Source of the DNA: Octadecabacter sp.
Lineage (GTDB): Bacteria > Pseudomonadota > Alphaproteobacteria > Rhodobacterales > Rhodobacteraceae
Length of the DNA: 24,488 nt
Direction of reading: 5' to 3'
Assembly (NCBI GenBank): GCA_003533975.1
Contig: DQCL01000239.1
Coordinates: forward strand, 1-24,488
Position 1 is the stretch's first letter. Each line of letters begins with the position of its first letter. A model generated the notes under the pieces. It saw only the letters and a list, made by a program, of their open reading frames with translations, had not been told where the DNA came from and did no database searches. The position numbers and the translations under genes are program-made. This document shows, piece by piece, positions 1 through 8,008 of this stretch.

Positions 1-872
1 ACGGAATTGATATCGAATGATGTCACGCCATAGAGCGAAGCCACTGGCGCGCCGTTTGCTAACAGCATTGTTCCATTTGATGTGGTTTGCGTGGTTAATT
101 CGGGTGGAGCGCCCTCGAAATTTAGAACCAAAACATCATCGTCGGAGTAATCCATGATGGAAACCAGCCCGCTGTCGACCTCAAATCGGTCACTGTCCGC
201 GCCGCCTGACATGACATCACCGTCGTTTCCAATCAACGTGTCGCGCCCCGCGCTGCCGTTGAGGTAATCCTTTTCGGCGACGTCTTCGCCAGACGCGCCA
301 TCGATCACATCATCGCCTTCGCTACCTTGTAAGTTGTCATTCCCCGCGCCGCCGATCAGCGTGTCATCGCCGTGACCGCCCAGTAGCGTGTCATCGCCTG
401 CGCCGCCATCAAGGGCATCTGCGCCGTCACCCGCGATAAGAGAATCGTTACCGGCGCCGCCTGTCATGTCGTCATCGCCGATATACCCATAAACGAGATC
501 ATCCCCGTCATCGCCGGCGACGGTGTCGTTGCCCGCACCGCCGTGAATATGGTCATCCCCGTCATTGCCCTGCAACGTGTCATCACCGTCACGGCCATCA
601 AGATAGTCACCGCCATCCTGCCCTGCCGCGAAGTCCGCACCGTCGTCGCCAAAAAATTCGTCATACCCGTCGGTCGTTTCGGCGACGATACCGTCAGCTG
701 GCCCCGTGAGGTTTGAGTTGGATGCTGCGATGTCCAACAGATCCGTGCCCTGAAGGCTTTCATCGGTGGCGGTATCTGGTTCGGGACCGTCCGGTTGTTC
801 AGCCTCAGTCGGAAGGCCAACAAATGCGGTTCCAGCGAGAGCGACGCCGAGGAGACCCAGGATTGCAAACAT
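1..872 (-). CDS. RTX-type calcium-binding repeat protein (C-terminus beyond left edge)
   Basis: The reading frame is open from an ATG at 872 to the left edge, giving 290 residues without a stop. Residues 1-20 are hydrophobic (MFAILGLLGVALAGTAFVG), then comes an acidic linker, then about 14 glycine/aspartate nonapeptide units between residues 70 and 225 (for example GGAGNDTV, GGHGDDTLI, GGAGNDNL). A segment at 228-290 resembles the non-repeat domain that often follows RTX repeats in roseobacter proteins. RTX repeats bind calcium in a parallel beta-roll and usually mark proteins exported by type I secretion. The start is supported by AAGAAGG about 8 bases upstream. The hydrophobic N-terminus could be a membrane anchor or a signal-like segment; classical RTX exoproteins lack one. 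No enzymatic domain is visible in the part present, so the substrate or partner is unknown. Confidence 0.85.
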   Translation of the reverse strand, partial: MFAILGLLGVALAGTAFVGLPTEAEQPDGPEPDTATDESLQGTDLLDIAASNSNLTGPADGIVAETTDGYDEFFGDDGADFAAGQDGGDYLDGRDGDDTLQGNDGDDHIHGGAGNDTVAGDDGDDLVYGYIGDDDMTGGAGNDSLIAGDGADALDGGAGDDTLLGGHGDDTLIGGAGNDNLQGSEGDDVIDGASGEDVAEKDYLNGSAGRDTLIGNDGDVMSGGADSDRFEVDSGLVSIMDYSDDDVLVLNFEGAPPELTTQTTSNGTMLLANGAPVASLYGVTSFDINS

Positions 873-1015
873 ATCAAAAGACCTTCTTGTTGAAGCGACA
901 GACGCTAACGGACGCACCAATAGTAAACGATTCACGGCATGCCTTAGGACTTGGATACACGCCAAGCCCAACAAAATCTTTAAAACAAAAGCTAATTGGT
1001 TAACGCGCCGTCGCG

Positions 1016-1528
1016 CTACGGTGCTTTCCAAGGTTCGGGTTTCTGGGTGTAAGCGATATAAAGCGGGTGTTTGGGGTGACCCGCCTTGGTCAATCCTAAA
1101 TGCATGAGGTCCGCTTTGGTTTGGCGCAGAAGCGTTGTGACTTCGGCCCCGCGCAAAAGGTGTTCACCATGCGTACCCCACGCGCAAATCGTAACGTTCG
1201 CCCAAGCCGCGCCTTCGCGGATTGTGTCATCGTTTGCGTCGCCAATGGGGTCTGCAGCGGCACGCATGTTGCGTGGGTCCGTGTCGCGCCACGCAAAGAT
1301 GTTTGTCACGCGGAACCCGCCATGTCCCAAAGCACGCGCACGGCGTTCGCAGCGCTCAACTGTCGGGTCATTTTGCACTTCGGTCGCTGTGGACGGATTA
1401 AGCATCACGAAATGCACCTTGCTCCCCGAATCGTCCCAAACCCGTGTCAGGGAATACCGATATCGTTCACAGTCTGAATAAATGGCCGTTGAGGGGGCGT
1501 CGCCCTTGGTATGTGTGCGTGTGATCAT
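1016..1528 (-). CDS. DUF1643 domain-containing protein
   Basis: The 170-residue protein matches the DUF1643 family: an N-terminal YRYSLTRVWD segment, then VHFVMLNPSTATEVQNDPTV, then the central RVTNIFAWRDTDPRNMRAA and a C-terminal HLGLTKAGHPKHPLYI. No biochemical function is established for the family that I can state. I chose the ATG at 1528 because the family similarity begins shortly after it. The frame stays open up to 1861, but that extension would overlap the 3' end of truB and has no family similarity. No good Shine-Dalgarno sequence precedes the ATG, so the start is less certain than the family. The gene lies 133 bases downstream of truB on the same strand and may or may not be co-transcribed. 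Confidence 0.82.
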   Translation of the reverse strand: MITRTHTKGDAPSTAIYSDCERYRYSLTRVWDDSGSKVHFVMLNPSTATEVQNDPTVERCERRARALGHGGFRVTNIFAWRDTDPRNMRAAADPIGDANDDTIREGAAWANVTICAWGTHGEHLLRGAEVTTLLRQTKADLMHLGLTKAGHPKHPLYIAYTQKPEPWKAP

Positions 1529-1661
1529 GGTGGAGTTATGCCGATCTCGTGCAGATTGTGCTAGAGTAGAGCCAGACCGAAAGGAGCCTTCACGCACTTT
1601 GGCGGCAGGGTTGAGCACAACTATGCGATCATGAAGAGCGCTGACATGCTTGTGAGGCTTG

Positions 1662-2564
1662 TTAGCGCACGAAAACCCGTGTCGGGTGGAGTTCCCCTGA
1701 TTTGAAGACGCCAACGGCGATCGCTTGGCCATCATGTTCGGCCCAACATTCATCACCATATTCAACGTCGCCCATAACAAGTGCGGGGTTGCCGTTGCGC
1801 AGTTTGGTGATGCTGGATTCAGGGCAATGAACGCGCGCAAGCTCATCAAGGCCAGCTTCAAGGGGGAGGATCAGGTGATCAAGCGCTTCGGTTTTGGCGT
1901 GGTCATTGAGTTGTTCGAGTGTGACGCCGTCTTTGGCATCAAACGGGCCGGACCAGATACGGCGCAATTCGCGCACGTGGCCGTGACATTCCAAGGCTTC
2001 GCCCAAGTCCCGTGCGATGGAACGGACGTAACCGCCTTTGCCACACGTCATTTCAAGCGTGACGTGGTCTTGATCTGGGCGGTCGATGAGAAGCAGTTCT
2101 TCGACCCAGAGTGGGCGGGCGGCTATTTCGAAGTCTTCACCGTCACGCGCGCGTTTGTAGGCGCGTTGGCCGTCGATCTTAACGGCTGAAAACAGCGGCG
2201 GGACTTGCATGATGTCCCCAACGAACTGACCAAGCTGCGCTTTGATTTCATCATCTGTCGGGCGTTTGTCGGACTCACTAGTGACTTCGCCTTCGGCGTC
2301 ATCGGTGTTGGTTTTCTGCCCAAGGCGCACGGTGAAGGTGTACGCCTTCAAAGCGTCGGTGATGTAGGGAACAGTCTTTGTTGCCTCGCCCAAGGCCACG
2401 GCCAAAACGCCGGTTGCCTCGGGGTCGAGCGTGCCAGCGTGGCCCGCTTTTTTGGCATCAAGCGCCCATTTGACTTTGTTCACGACCGATGTGGAGGTGA
2501 TTCCCGCAGGCTTATCCACCACAAGCCACCCGTGCAGGTCGCGTCCTTTGCGTTTGCGTGCCAT
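1662..2564 (-). CDS. truB: tRNA pseudouridine(55) synthase TruB
   Basis: TruB converts U55 in the T-loop of elongator tRNAs to pseudouridine in the cytoplasm. The 300-residue protein begins with the family signature [15 protein letters not shown] and has the catalytic motif [13 protein letters not shown], with the nucleophilic aspartate at residue 47. Later motifs are also typical: [35 protein letters not shown] and [14 protein letters not shown]. Length is normal for alphaproteobacterial TruB. GGAG lies about 9 bases before the ATG. It is the third gene of the minus-strand cluster rbfA > DUF2233 gene > truB, 41 bases after the DUF2233 stop. rbfA and truB are classic neighbours in bacteria, which supports one operon for ribosome and tRNA maturation. 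Confidence 0.98.
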   Translation of the reverse strand: MARKRKGRDLHGWLVVDKPAGITSTSVVNKVKWALDAKKAGHAGTLDPEATGVLAVALGEATKTVPYITDALKAYTFTVRLGQKTNTDDAEGEVTSESDKRPTDDEIKAQLGQFVGDIMQVPPLFSAVKIDGQRAYKRARDGEDFEIAARPLWVEELLLIDRPDQDHVTLEMTCGKGGYVRSIARDLGEALECHGHVRELRRIWSGPFDAKDGVTLEQLNDHAKTEALDHLILPLEAGLDELARVHCPESSITKLRNGNPALVMGDVEYGDECWAEHDGQAIAVGVFKSGELHPTRVFVR

Positions 2565-2605
2565 GAAAAAAACTCCGGTTTGGTCAAGCGCGGGGCGTAG
2601 TCTGC

Positions 2606-3319
2606 CTACCAGTTGGGGTCAAGCACGCCAATGATTGGACCCATCTGCCAGCCGAAATCGGAGCGGCCCAGTTGGGGGGCGTGAAGGCGGCTAACCTTGC
2701 CATCAAAATAGAGCGCGTTGGGTACGCCAATGTGGTCGCGAAACAGGGTGGCGAAGTCGTGGAAGTTGACCGGCTCGTTCGAGATCGCAAAGTACGCGCG
2801 GCTGCCATCGGCGTTGGTGCCAACCCCGTTGCGGATATATTTGGATGTGCCGTTCGGGATGAAACGCGGGTGCAATGCGCCGTCTATCACAAGCATCGGG
2901 CCGGATTGGGTGGCGTCGGCACAAAGTGGTTTGCGCGCGAGGTAATCCAAGGTTTCAAAAACCTGAAACGTCTCGCCGCTACAAAAGATGCCATTGGGTA
3001 GAAGGCCAAAGTTTCCGGGACCGTCGGTGGAAATAACACGCATTTCTTCAATGAAGTTCTCAACGTATTGGCCCACTGGTGCGCGGTCCTCGTGGTACAT
3101 GCCAGCATTCATCGCGAACAACAGCTGCCCGCCCGTATGGGTTTCTACTGCGCTGAAGCTGCCAAGAATGTTATCGTCGTCATCGCGCAAGTACAGCTGC
3201 AAGTTTTCTTCAACTGCGACGTCGCAAACGGTGTAGGACGCGCCTAGGTGGTCGATGTTTTCACAAGTGACAGCGGCCGCAGGAGAGGCCAGCAGCACGA
3301 ATGCGGCCAGCCAACGCAT
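2606..3319 (-). CDS. Phosphodiester glycosidase-like protein (DUF2233/NAGPA family), exported
   Basis: The 237-residue product starts with a cleavable-looking signal peptide ([16 protein letters not shown]) and carries motifs of the DUF2233 / phosphodiester glycosidase family: [16 protein letters not shown] near residue 88, [40 protein letters not shown] and [15 protein letters not shown]. The family is related to the domain of the mammalian NAGPA 'uncovering enzyme', which removes GlcNAc from a phosphodiester. The bacterial substrate is not known from this sequence, but a periplasmic glycan or phospho-sugar is a reasonable guess. The start codon overlaps the rbfA stop by one base (TAATG), implying translational coupling. 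Its position between rbfA and truB is unusual for a secreted enzyme. Confidence 0.88.
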   Translation of the reverse strand: MRWLAAFVLLASPAAAVTCENIDHLGASYTVCDVAVEENLQLYLRDDDDNILGSFSAVETHTGGQLLFAMNAGMYHEDRAPVGQYVENFIEEMRVISTDGPGNFGLLPNGIFCSGETFQVFETLDYLARKPLCADATQSGPMLVIDGALHPRFIPNGTSKYIRNGVGTNADGSRAYFAISNEPVNFHDFATLFRDHIGVPNALYFDGKVSRLHAPQLGRSDFGWQMGPIIGVLDPNW

Positions 3320-3735
3320 TATTCTTCCTCGTCGGAATCGGGTGCGGCGACGTCCTTGGCGACGCGGTCTTCAGCGAACATGGCGCGGGTGGCGTCCATG
3401 CGGTCATACATATCGTCGATGCGAAACCGCAGGTCCGGTGTCACCTTGAGCTTCACGTCCTTGGAAATGAGGTGCCGCAGCTCACCCTTATTACGTGCCA
3501 AAGCCGCAATCGCGAGATCCGCGTCTTTGCCGCCAAGGGGCAGCACGAAGCAGGTCGCGATTGAAAGATCTGGTGTCATGCGCACTTCGCCCACTGTGAT
3601 GGACATACGTTGCAGGTCGGGATCATGGACCTCGCCGCGCTGCAAAAGTTGCGACATCGTGCGACGGATCAATTCACCAACGCGCAATTGCCGCGTTGAT
3701 GGACCGTCTTTGCCTTGAAAACTGTTCTTTGCCAT
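3319..3735 (-). CDS. rbfA: 30S ribosome-binding factor RbfA
   Basis: RbfA binds immature 30S subunits and assists 16S rRNA 5'-end maturation, notably during cold growth. The 138-residue product shows the family pattern: [20 protein letters not shown] at the N-terminus, [21 protein letters not shown] centrally, and [19 protein letters not shown] near the C-terminus, followed by an acidic tail (PDSDEEE). I set the start at the ATG at 3735 ([10 protein letters not shown]), matching the usual family N-terminus; the frame could extend 13 residues further upstream, but that part shows no family similarity. The ATG lacks a clear Shine-Dalgarno sequence. The TAA stop overlaps the next ATG as TAATG. 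The gene is divergent from dapB. Confidence 0.96.
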   Translation of the reverse strand: MAKNSFQGKDGPSTRQLRVGELIRRTMSQLLQRGEVHDPDLQRMSITVGEVRMTPDLSIATCFVLPLGGKDADLAIAALARNKGELRHLISKDVKLKVTPDLRFRIDDMYDRMDATRAMFAEDRVAKDVAAPDSDEEE

Positions 3736-3741
3736 TCTGCC

Positions 3742-3770
3742 CATGTAAGGGGTGTGGAACGGCTTGCCAA
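3742..3770 (-). promoter_or_regulatory. Candidate rbfA promoter (TTGGCA-N17-TACATG)
   Basis: On the minus strand, TTGGCA at 3770-3765 is separated by 17 bases from TACATG at 3747-3742, a reasonable sigma-70-type spacing. The -10 box ends only 6 bases before the chosen rbfA ATG, so a transcript from here would start at or next to the start codon. This is a by-eye match in the 81-base rbfA/dapB divergent spacer. Confidence 0.35.
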
Positions 3771-3816
3771 GCACGCCAACGCCAATGTGACGGCCAAAGT
3801 GAAAGAAGGATACGAC

Positions 3817-4632
3817 ATGACGGATTTGCCAGGGATTGTGGTGACAGGTGGATCTGGCCGTATGGGGCAGATGTTGATCAATGCTGTTCAGGCGTCCGAG
3901 CGATGTAAGCTGGTTGGTGTTTTAGAACGGGCTGGTCATGATTGGGTCGGTCAGGATGTCGGTGTTGCGATGGGTGGCGCCGCGATTGGTGTCACCGTGA
4001 GTGATGATCCGGTTGAGACATTTGCAAAAGCCCAAGCGATTATTGATTTTACAGCGCCAGCAGCGACGGTTGCCTTTTCAGAACTGGCGGCCCAAGCGCG
4101 CGCGGTTCATGTGATTGGCACGACGGGGCTGACGGAAGATGATATCGCCCATTTGGACGCGGCTGCGCGTCACGCGGTGATTGTGCGGGCGGGGAATATG
4201 TCGCTTGGTGTTAACCTGCTGGCAAAGCTCACGAAGAAAGTCGCGGCAGCGCTTGATGAGGATTTCGACATCGAGATCATCGAGGCGCACCATCATCACA
4301 AAGTAGACGCGCCGTCTGGTACCGCTTTGATGCTGGGCGAAGCAGCTGCCGAAGGGCGCGGTGTTTCCTTAAAGGATGTAAGTGATTCTGGTCGTGACGG
4401 GATAACAGGCGCGCGTCAGCGTGGTGATATCGGATTTAGTGCCATACGTGGCGGCGATATCGTTGGCGAACACGATGTGCTGTTTGCGGCGGCTGGGGAA
4501 CGTATCAAGCTGACCCACATTGCCACGGATCGCGCGATTTTTGCCCGTGGGGCGCTGAAAGCCGCGCTTTGGGGGCAAGACAAAAAGCCCGGCAGTTATG
4601 ATATGTTTGATGTGCTTGGTCTGAACGACTGA
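3817..4632 (+). CDS. dapB: 4-hydroxy-tetrahydrodipicolinate reductase DapB
   Basis: DapB reduces the DapA product with NAD(P)H in the diaminopimelate/lysine pathway, supplying peptidoglycan and lysine synthesis. The 271-residue protein has the N-terminal Rossmann motif [11 protein letters not shown] (residues 8-18), the IDFTAPAAT segment, GTTGLT near 101, and the catalytic motif [16 protein letters not shown], where His158 and Lys162 correspond to the E. coli catalytic pair. [18 protein letters not shown] lies near the C-terminus. The ATG at 3817 is chosen because GAAAGAAGGA ends 6 bases upstream and similarity starts there; an upstream in-frame ATG at 3715 lies inside divergent rbfA. dapB converges on the DUF1674 gene with 28 bases between the stops. 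Confidence 0.98.
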   Translation: MTDLPGIVVTGGSGRMGQMLINAVQASERCKLVGVLERAGHDWVGQDVGVAMGGAAIGVTVSDDPVETFAKAQAIIDFTAPAATVAFSELAAQARAVHVIGTTGLTEDDIAHLDAAARHAVIVRAGNMSLGVNLLAKLTKKVAAALDEDFDIEIIEAHHHHKVDAPSGTALMLGEAAAEGRGVSLKDVSDSGRDGITGARQRGDIGFSAIRGGDIVGEHDVLFAAAGERIKLTHIATDRAIFARGALKAALWGQDKKPGSYDMFDVLGLND

Positions 4633-4660
4633 AGCTACGAGAGAAAATTCGACCGTCGAA

Positions 4661-4837
4661 TTAGAAATCGACGGCGATTCCTTTTTTCTCCCAATCGCCA
4701 AAGCGAACGGGCTCAGGTCCGTCACGGCCGCCGAGTTCTGCAGGGAGATCTGCTGACTTGCCTTTTTCACGGCGTTCTTCGGCCTCTGCGAGGGCACGTT
4801 TTGCGGCATCAGGCATGTCTTTGTCGAGATCACTCAT
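4661..4837 (-). CDS. DUF1674 small protein (SDHAF4-like)
   Basis: This 58-residue gene is read from an ATG at 4837 to TAA at 4663-4661. The C-terminal half carries the DUF1674 signature: LPAELGGRDGPEPVRFGDWE followed by KKGIAVDF at the very end. The N-terminal half is a charged helix rich in Ala, Glu, Lys and Arg. The eukaryotic member SDHAF4 is an assembly factor for the flavoprotein subunit of succinate dehydrogenase; a similar role in this bacterium is inferred from family membership, and no sdh genes are in the window. AAGGAG stands 6 bases before the start. It is divergent from rsmB and convergent with dapB. Confidence 0.92.
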   Translation of the reverse strand: MSDLDKDMPDAAKRALAEAEERREKGKSADLPAELGGRDGPEPVRFGDWEKKGIAVDF

Positions 4838-4865
4838 GTCGGCTCCTTGCGGCGGTTTGTTGTGT

Positions 4866-4893
4866 GATATACCCCGCAGCGATCAATAGCCAA
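4866..4893 (-). promoter_or_regulatory. Candidate promoter for the DUF1674 gene (TTGGCT-N16-TATATC)
   Basis: On the minus strand TTGGCT (4893-4888) and TATATC (4871-4866) are 16 bases apart, about 29 bases upstream of the DUF1674 start. The site lies in the 65-base divergent spacer with rsmB. By-eye match only. Confidence 0.35.
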
Positions 4894-4902
4894 GGATAAC
4901 AA

Positions 4903-6180
4903 ATGTCGCAGCAACAGGGCCTCGGGCCACGCAGGGCCGCACTTTACATGCTCGATCAGGTCACCGGAGAGGGCAAATTGCTCCCTGAGTTGATTGGGGA
5001 AGGGGCATTGCAGCACCTTTCGCCAGAAGATCGCGCCCGCGCCCAGCGCCTTGCGACTGAAACGTTGCGCGGCTTGGCGCGTGCAGACCGGATGCTTGCG
5101 CGGTTTTTGCAAAAGACCCCGCCGTTACAGGTTCGTAACGTGCTGCGCCTTTGCACGGTTGAGCTTGCGGGCGGTGAAGCGGCGCATGGTGTTGTGAACG
5201 CCGGCGTTGAGATGGTTGCGCGCAACAAACGCACATCGTCCATGAAGGGGCTGGTGAATGCGGTTTTGCGCAAGGTTGCCGCTGAAGGGCCTGAGGGTTG
5301 GGCGAAGCTTGCACTGCCACGCATGCCCGGTTGGTTGCGCAGCCCGCTGAAAGACGCCTATGGCCCCGAAGTTGTCGCTGCGATTGAGGCGGCGCAATTT
5401 GCAGGTGCGCCGCTGGATATTACCGTCAAAGGTGATGTGAAGGCCGCGAACGAGACGCTGAAAGGCGAGATTTTGCCGACAGGGTCCATTCGTTTGCGTG
5501 ATGCGGGCCAAGTGTCCGCTTTGCCCGGATTTGAAGAAGGCGACTGGTGGGTGCAAGACGCCGCCGCTGCGATACCAGTTATGGTTCTCGACCCGCAAAA
5601 GGGTGAGAAAATCCTCGACCTTTGTGCCGCGCCGGGTGGTAAAACGATGCAATTGGCCGCTGCGGGTGCAGATGTTACTGCTGTGGATGCGTCTGAGGGG
5701 CGCATGATCCGCGTTGGTGAGAACCTCAAACGTACTGGGTTGAGCGCGAAGAGCGTTAAATCAGATGCGTTTGCATTCACTGAAGGTGGGTTTGATGCTG
5801 TATTGTTGGACGCGCCGTGTTCTGCGACAGGAACGATCCGCCGTCACCCTGATTTGCCTTACGCCAAGGATGGGTCCGAATTCGGGATGCTGATCGACCA
5901 ACAGGCACGGATGATTGATCATGCATTGAGCCTTGTGAAACCGGGCGGGCGTTTGGTGTTTTGCACCTGTTCCTTGCTGCCGGACGAAGGCGAAGTTCAG
6001 GTTGAAGAAGCGCTTGAGCGTCACAAAGGACTGACTGTAGAATCGGCCGCGTTTGAGCGGACGGGCATTGATGCAGCATGGCGCACTGAGGACGGCGGGC
6101 TTCGTCTGCGGCCAGATTACTGGGCCGACAAAGGCGGGATGGACGGATTTTACATCGCGCAATTGCGAAAGCCCCAGTGA
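4903..6180 (+). CDS. rsmB: RsmB/NOP-family rRNA cytosine-C5 methyltransferase
   Basis: The 425-residue protein has the RsmB architecture: an N-terminal NusB-like helical RNA-binding domain (about residues 8-130) and a C-terminal SAM-dependent methyltransferase domain. Visible motifs are the SAM site DLCAAPGGKTMQLA (239-252), LLDAPCSATGTIRRHPD (301-317) with Cys306, and the catalytic TC motif CTCSLLPDEGE (354-364) with Cys356. RsmB of E. coli makes m5C967 in 16S rRNA; the same target is likely here but related NOP-family enzymes exist. The ATG is preceded by AAGGA at 6 bases. It heads a plus-strand series with the heparinase-like gene (39-base gap) and purH. Confidence 0.93.
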   Translation: MSQQQGLGPRRAALYMLDQVTGEGKLLPELIGEGALQHLSPEDRARAQRLATETLRGLARADRMLARFLQKTPPLQVRNVLRLCTVELAGGEAAHGVVNAGVEMVARNKRTSSMKGLVNAVLRKVAAEGPEGWAKLALPRMPGWLRSPLKDAYGPEVVAAIEAAQFAGAPLDITVKGDVKAANETLKGEILPTGSIRLRDAGQVSALPGFEEGDWWVQDAAAAIPVMVLDPQKGEKILDLCAAPGGKTMQLAAAGADVTAVDASEGRMIRVGENLKRTGLSAKSVKSDAFAFTEGGFDAVLLDAPCSATGTIRRHPDLPYAKDGSEFGMLIDQQARMIDHALSLVKPGGRLVFCTCSLLPDEGEVQVEEALERHKGLTVESAAFERTGIDAAWRTEDGGLRLRPDYWADKGGMDGFYIAQLRKPQ

Positions 6181-6219
6181 CTTAGAGCGCGACCCAACGT
6201 ATAAGTCCTTAACGCAAAG

Positions 6220-7989
6220 ATGCTGAATAGCACGGGCGAGAGGCGAGACGACGTGGTCGACACAACTGACACCTATTCAAGACGCGTGCGTCTTATGAAC
6301 CGGCTGCATGCACGCCGCGCTGCGCGTTCGCGCCCTGCGACCGGCTTTCAATCCAATCCTGAACCCAAGATGATTGGCCATTATGCACGTGGTCGACAGC
6401 TTCTTGCCGGTAATTTCCTGTTCTCGGGTCATCTGATCGAAGCCCCAGGTGTGAGCATTTGGGAGGCGGCTGAACGGGTCGATACATCGACCAATACAGC
6501 ACACGGGTTTGAGTGGCTTGATGATCTGGCGGCGGTCGGTGACGTGAAGGCGCGCCAGTTGGCACAAAGTTGGATGGTTGATTGGATTGGACGGTACGGC
6601 CACGGGCGTGGAGCGGGGTGGACGCCGGATATTACAGGGCGCCGTCTTATCCGGTGGATCGCGCATGGATTCTTTCTGTTGCGCGGTGCGGATAAAGAGG
6701 TTTCCGAAGCGTATTTTCGGTCCGCAGCACAGCAGGCGATCTTTCTTTCGCGGCGCTGGCATGTCTCCCGCACTGGGCTGCCAAGGTTTGAAGCGTTGGC
6801 GGGCATGATTTACGCAGGGTTGTCACTGCAAGGTATGGAAGACCGCGTAGAACCAGCGATCGCGGTGTTGAAACGTGATTGCAAAAGCCAGATCGGGTCC
6901 GATGGCGGTATTCCATCACGTAATCCCGAAGAGCTGCTGCAAATTCTCACCCTATTTACGTGGGTTGATTCAGCTTTGAGAGGGGCCGAGCGTGAAGTTC
7001 CACAATCGCTAAGCGCTGCAATGGCGCGGATTGCGCCTGCATTGCGGGCGATGCGCCATTCCGACGGTGGGTTGGCAAGGTTTCATGGTGGTGGGCGTGG
7101 GCTGGATGGCTGGCTTGATCAGGCGTTGGCGTCTGTTGGCACGATGGAGCAACCGGATAACGGGTTGCATATGGGTTACGGGCGACTGCACGCAGGACGC
7201 ACAAGTTTGATCGCCGATGTCGCTGCCCCCCCGGGTGGTGCGGCGGACGCTGAAGCGCATGCATCGACACTCGCGTTTGAGCTTACATCGGGTCGGCGTC
7301 CGTTAATTGTGAATTGCGGGTCAGGCAGTAGTTTTGGCCCTGAATGGCGTCGCGCAGGGCGTGCCACGCCTAGTCATTCGACACTTTCGATTGAAGGGGT
7401 GTCCTCGTCACGAATTGTGATTGGAAAAGACGGAATAGAACGATTGCGCGTTGGTCCCAAAGATGTGCAATCCGAAATAACCGCGCTTGGGGATGGTAGT
7501 CGCCTCGCAATGGCGCATGACGGGTATCGCCTGTCGCACGGGCTAACCCATGTGCGCACGCTCGACCTCAGTCAGGACGGGCGCGCATTAGTAGGTGAAG
7601 ACCTGTTGACGATCCTCGATCAAAAGGACGAACCAAGGTTTGATCGGGCTTTGGATGGCGAGAACTTGCAAGGCATCCCTTGGTCCGTGCGGTTTCATCT
7701 GCATCCTGAAGTCGAAGCCGAAATTGATTTGGGTGGTGCTGCCGTTTCGTTGACGCAGAAGTCGGGCGAAATTTGGGTGTTTCGCCATGATGTAGCCGGT
7801 GAATTGCACCTTGAGCCGTCAGTTTATCTAGAAAATGGCCGCCTGCGCCCTCGTGCCACGCAACAGGTGGTTTTATCCGGACGCGCAATGACATATGCGA
7901 CCCGCATCCGCTGGTCCTTGTCAAAGGCGCAAGACACGCCAACTGCGTTGCGCGACCTACGAGAGACTGGTTCGGAACTGGATGTTTGA
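6220..7989 (+). CDS. Heparinase II/III family protein
   Basis: The 589-residue product has a largely helical N-terminal half (about residues 60-300, with [20 protein letters not shown]) and a C-terminal beta-rich heparinase II/III-like domain from about 310. Conserved-looking segments there are [37 protein letters not shown] (His347) and [12 protein letters not shown]. Family lyases cleave uronic-acid polysaccharides, but no substrate can be assigned. No signal peptide is visible: the N-terminus is basic ([15 protein letters not shown]), suggesting cytoplasmic or membrane-associated action. The start is uncertain. ATG at 6220 has a poor ribosome site, whereas the in-frame GTG at 6253 follows GAGAGG by 9 bases and would shorten the protein by 11 residues. 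It sits between rsmB and purH, with 39- and 19-base gaps. Confidence 0.88.
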   Translation: MLNSTGERRDDVVDTTDTYSRRVRLMNRLHARRAARSRPATGFQSNPEPKMIGHYARGRQLLAGNFLFSGHLIEAPGVSIWEAAERVDTSTNTAHGFEWLDDLAAVGDVKARQLAQSWMVDWIGRYGHGRGAGWTPDITGRRLIRWIAHGFFLLRGADKEVSEAYFRSAAQQAIFLSRRWHVSRTGLPRFEALAGMIYAGLSLQGMEDRVEPAIAVLKRDCKSQIGSDGGIPSRNPEELLQILTLFTWVDSALRGAEREVPQSLSAAMARIAPALRAMRHSDGGLARFHGGGRGLDGWLDQALASVGTMEQPDNGLHMGYGRLHAGRTSLIADVAAPPGGAADAEAHASTLAFELTSGRRPLIVNCGSGSSFGPEWRRAGRATPSHSTLSIEGVSSSRIVIGKDGIERLRVGPKDVQSEITALGDGSRLAMAHDGYRLSHGLTHVRTLDLSQDGRALVGEDLLTILDQKDEPRFDRALDGENLQGIPWSVRFHLHPEVEAEIDLGGAAVSLTQKSGEIWVFRHDVAGELHLEPSVYLENGRLRPRATQQVVLSGRAMTYATRIRWSLSKAQDTPTALRDLRETGSELDV

Positions 7990-8008
7990 TTTGCCTGAGG
8001 GGGCCCAC

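Noticed and set aside
70..660. Repetitive DNA that might suggest a CRISPR array or tandem repeat
   Set aside because: The periodicity follows 27-base codon units for RTX nonapeptides; there are no constant repeats with unique spacers.
464..877. 137-codon minus-strand frame rich in Met and Thr
   Set aside because: It is a frame-shifted reading of the RTX repeats; the true frame has the calcium-binding nonapeptides and continues to the edge.
1529..1861. N-terminal extension of the DUF1643 gene by 111 codons
   Set aside because: It would run through the 3' end of truB, and the extra residues show no similarity to the family.
1725..2189. 154-codon plus-strand frame
   Set aside because: Antisense to truB, whose motifs are conserved across the stretch.
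4646..4662. Palindrome AATTCGAC-C-GTCGAATT between dapB and the DUF1674 gene
   Set aside because: As RNA only about 6 A/T-rich pairs with a 5-base loop can form and no T-run follows directly, so I do not call a terminator.
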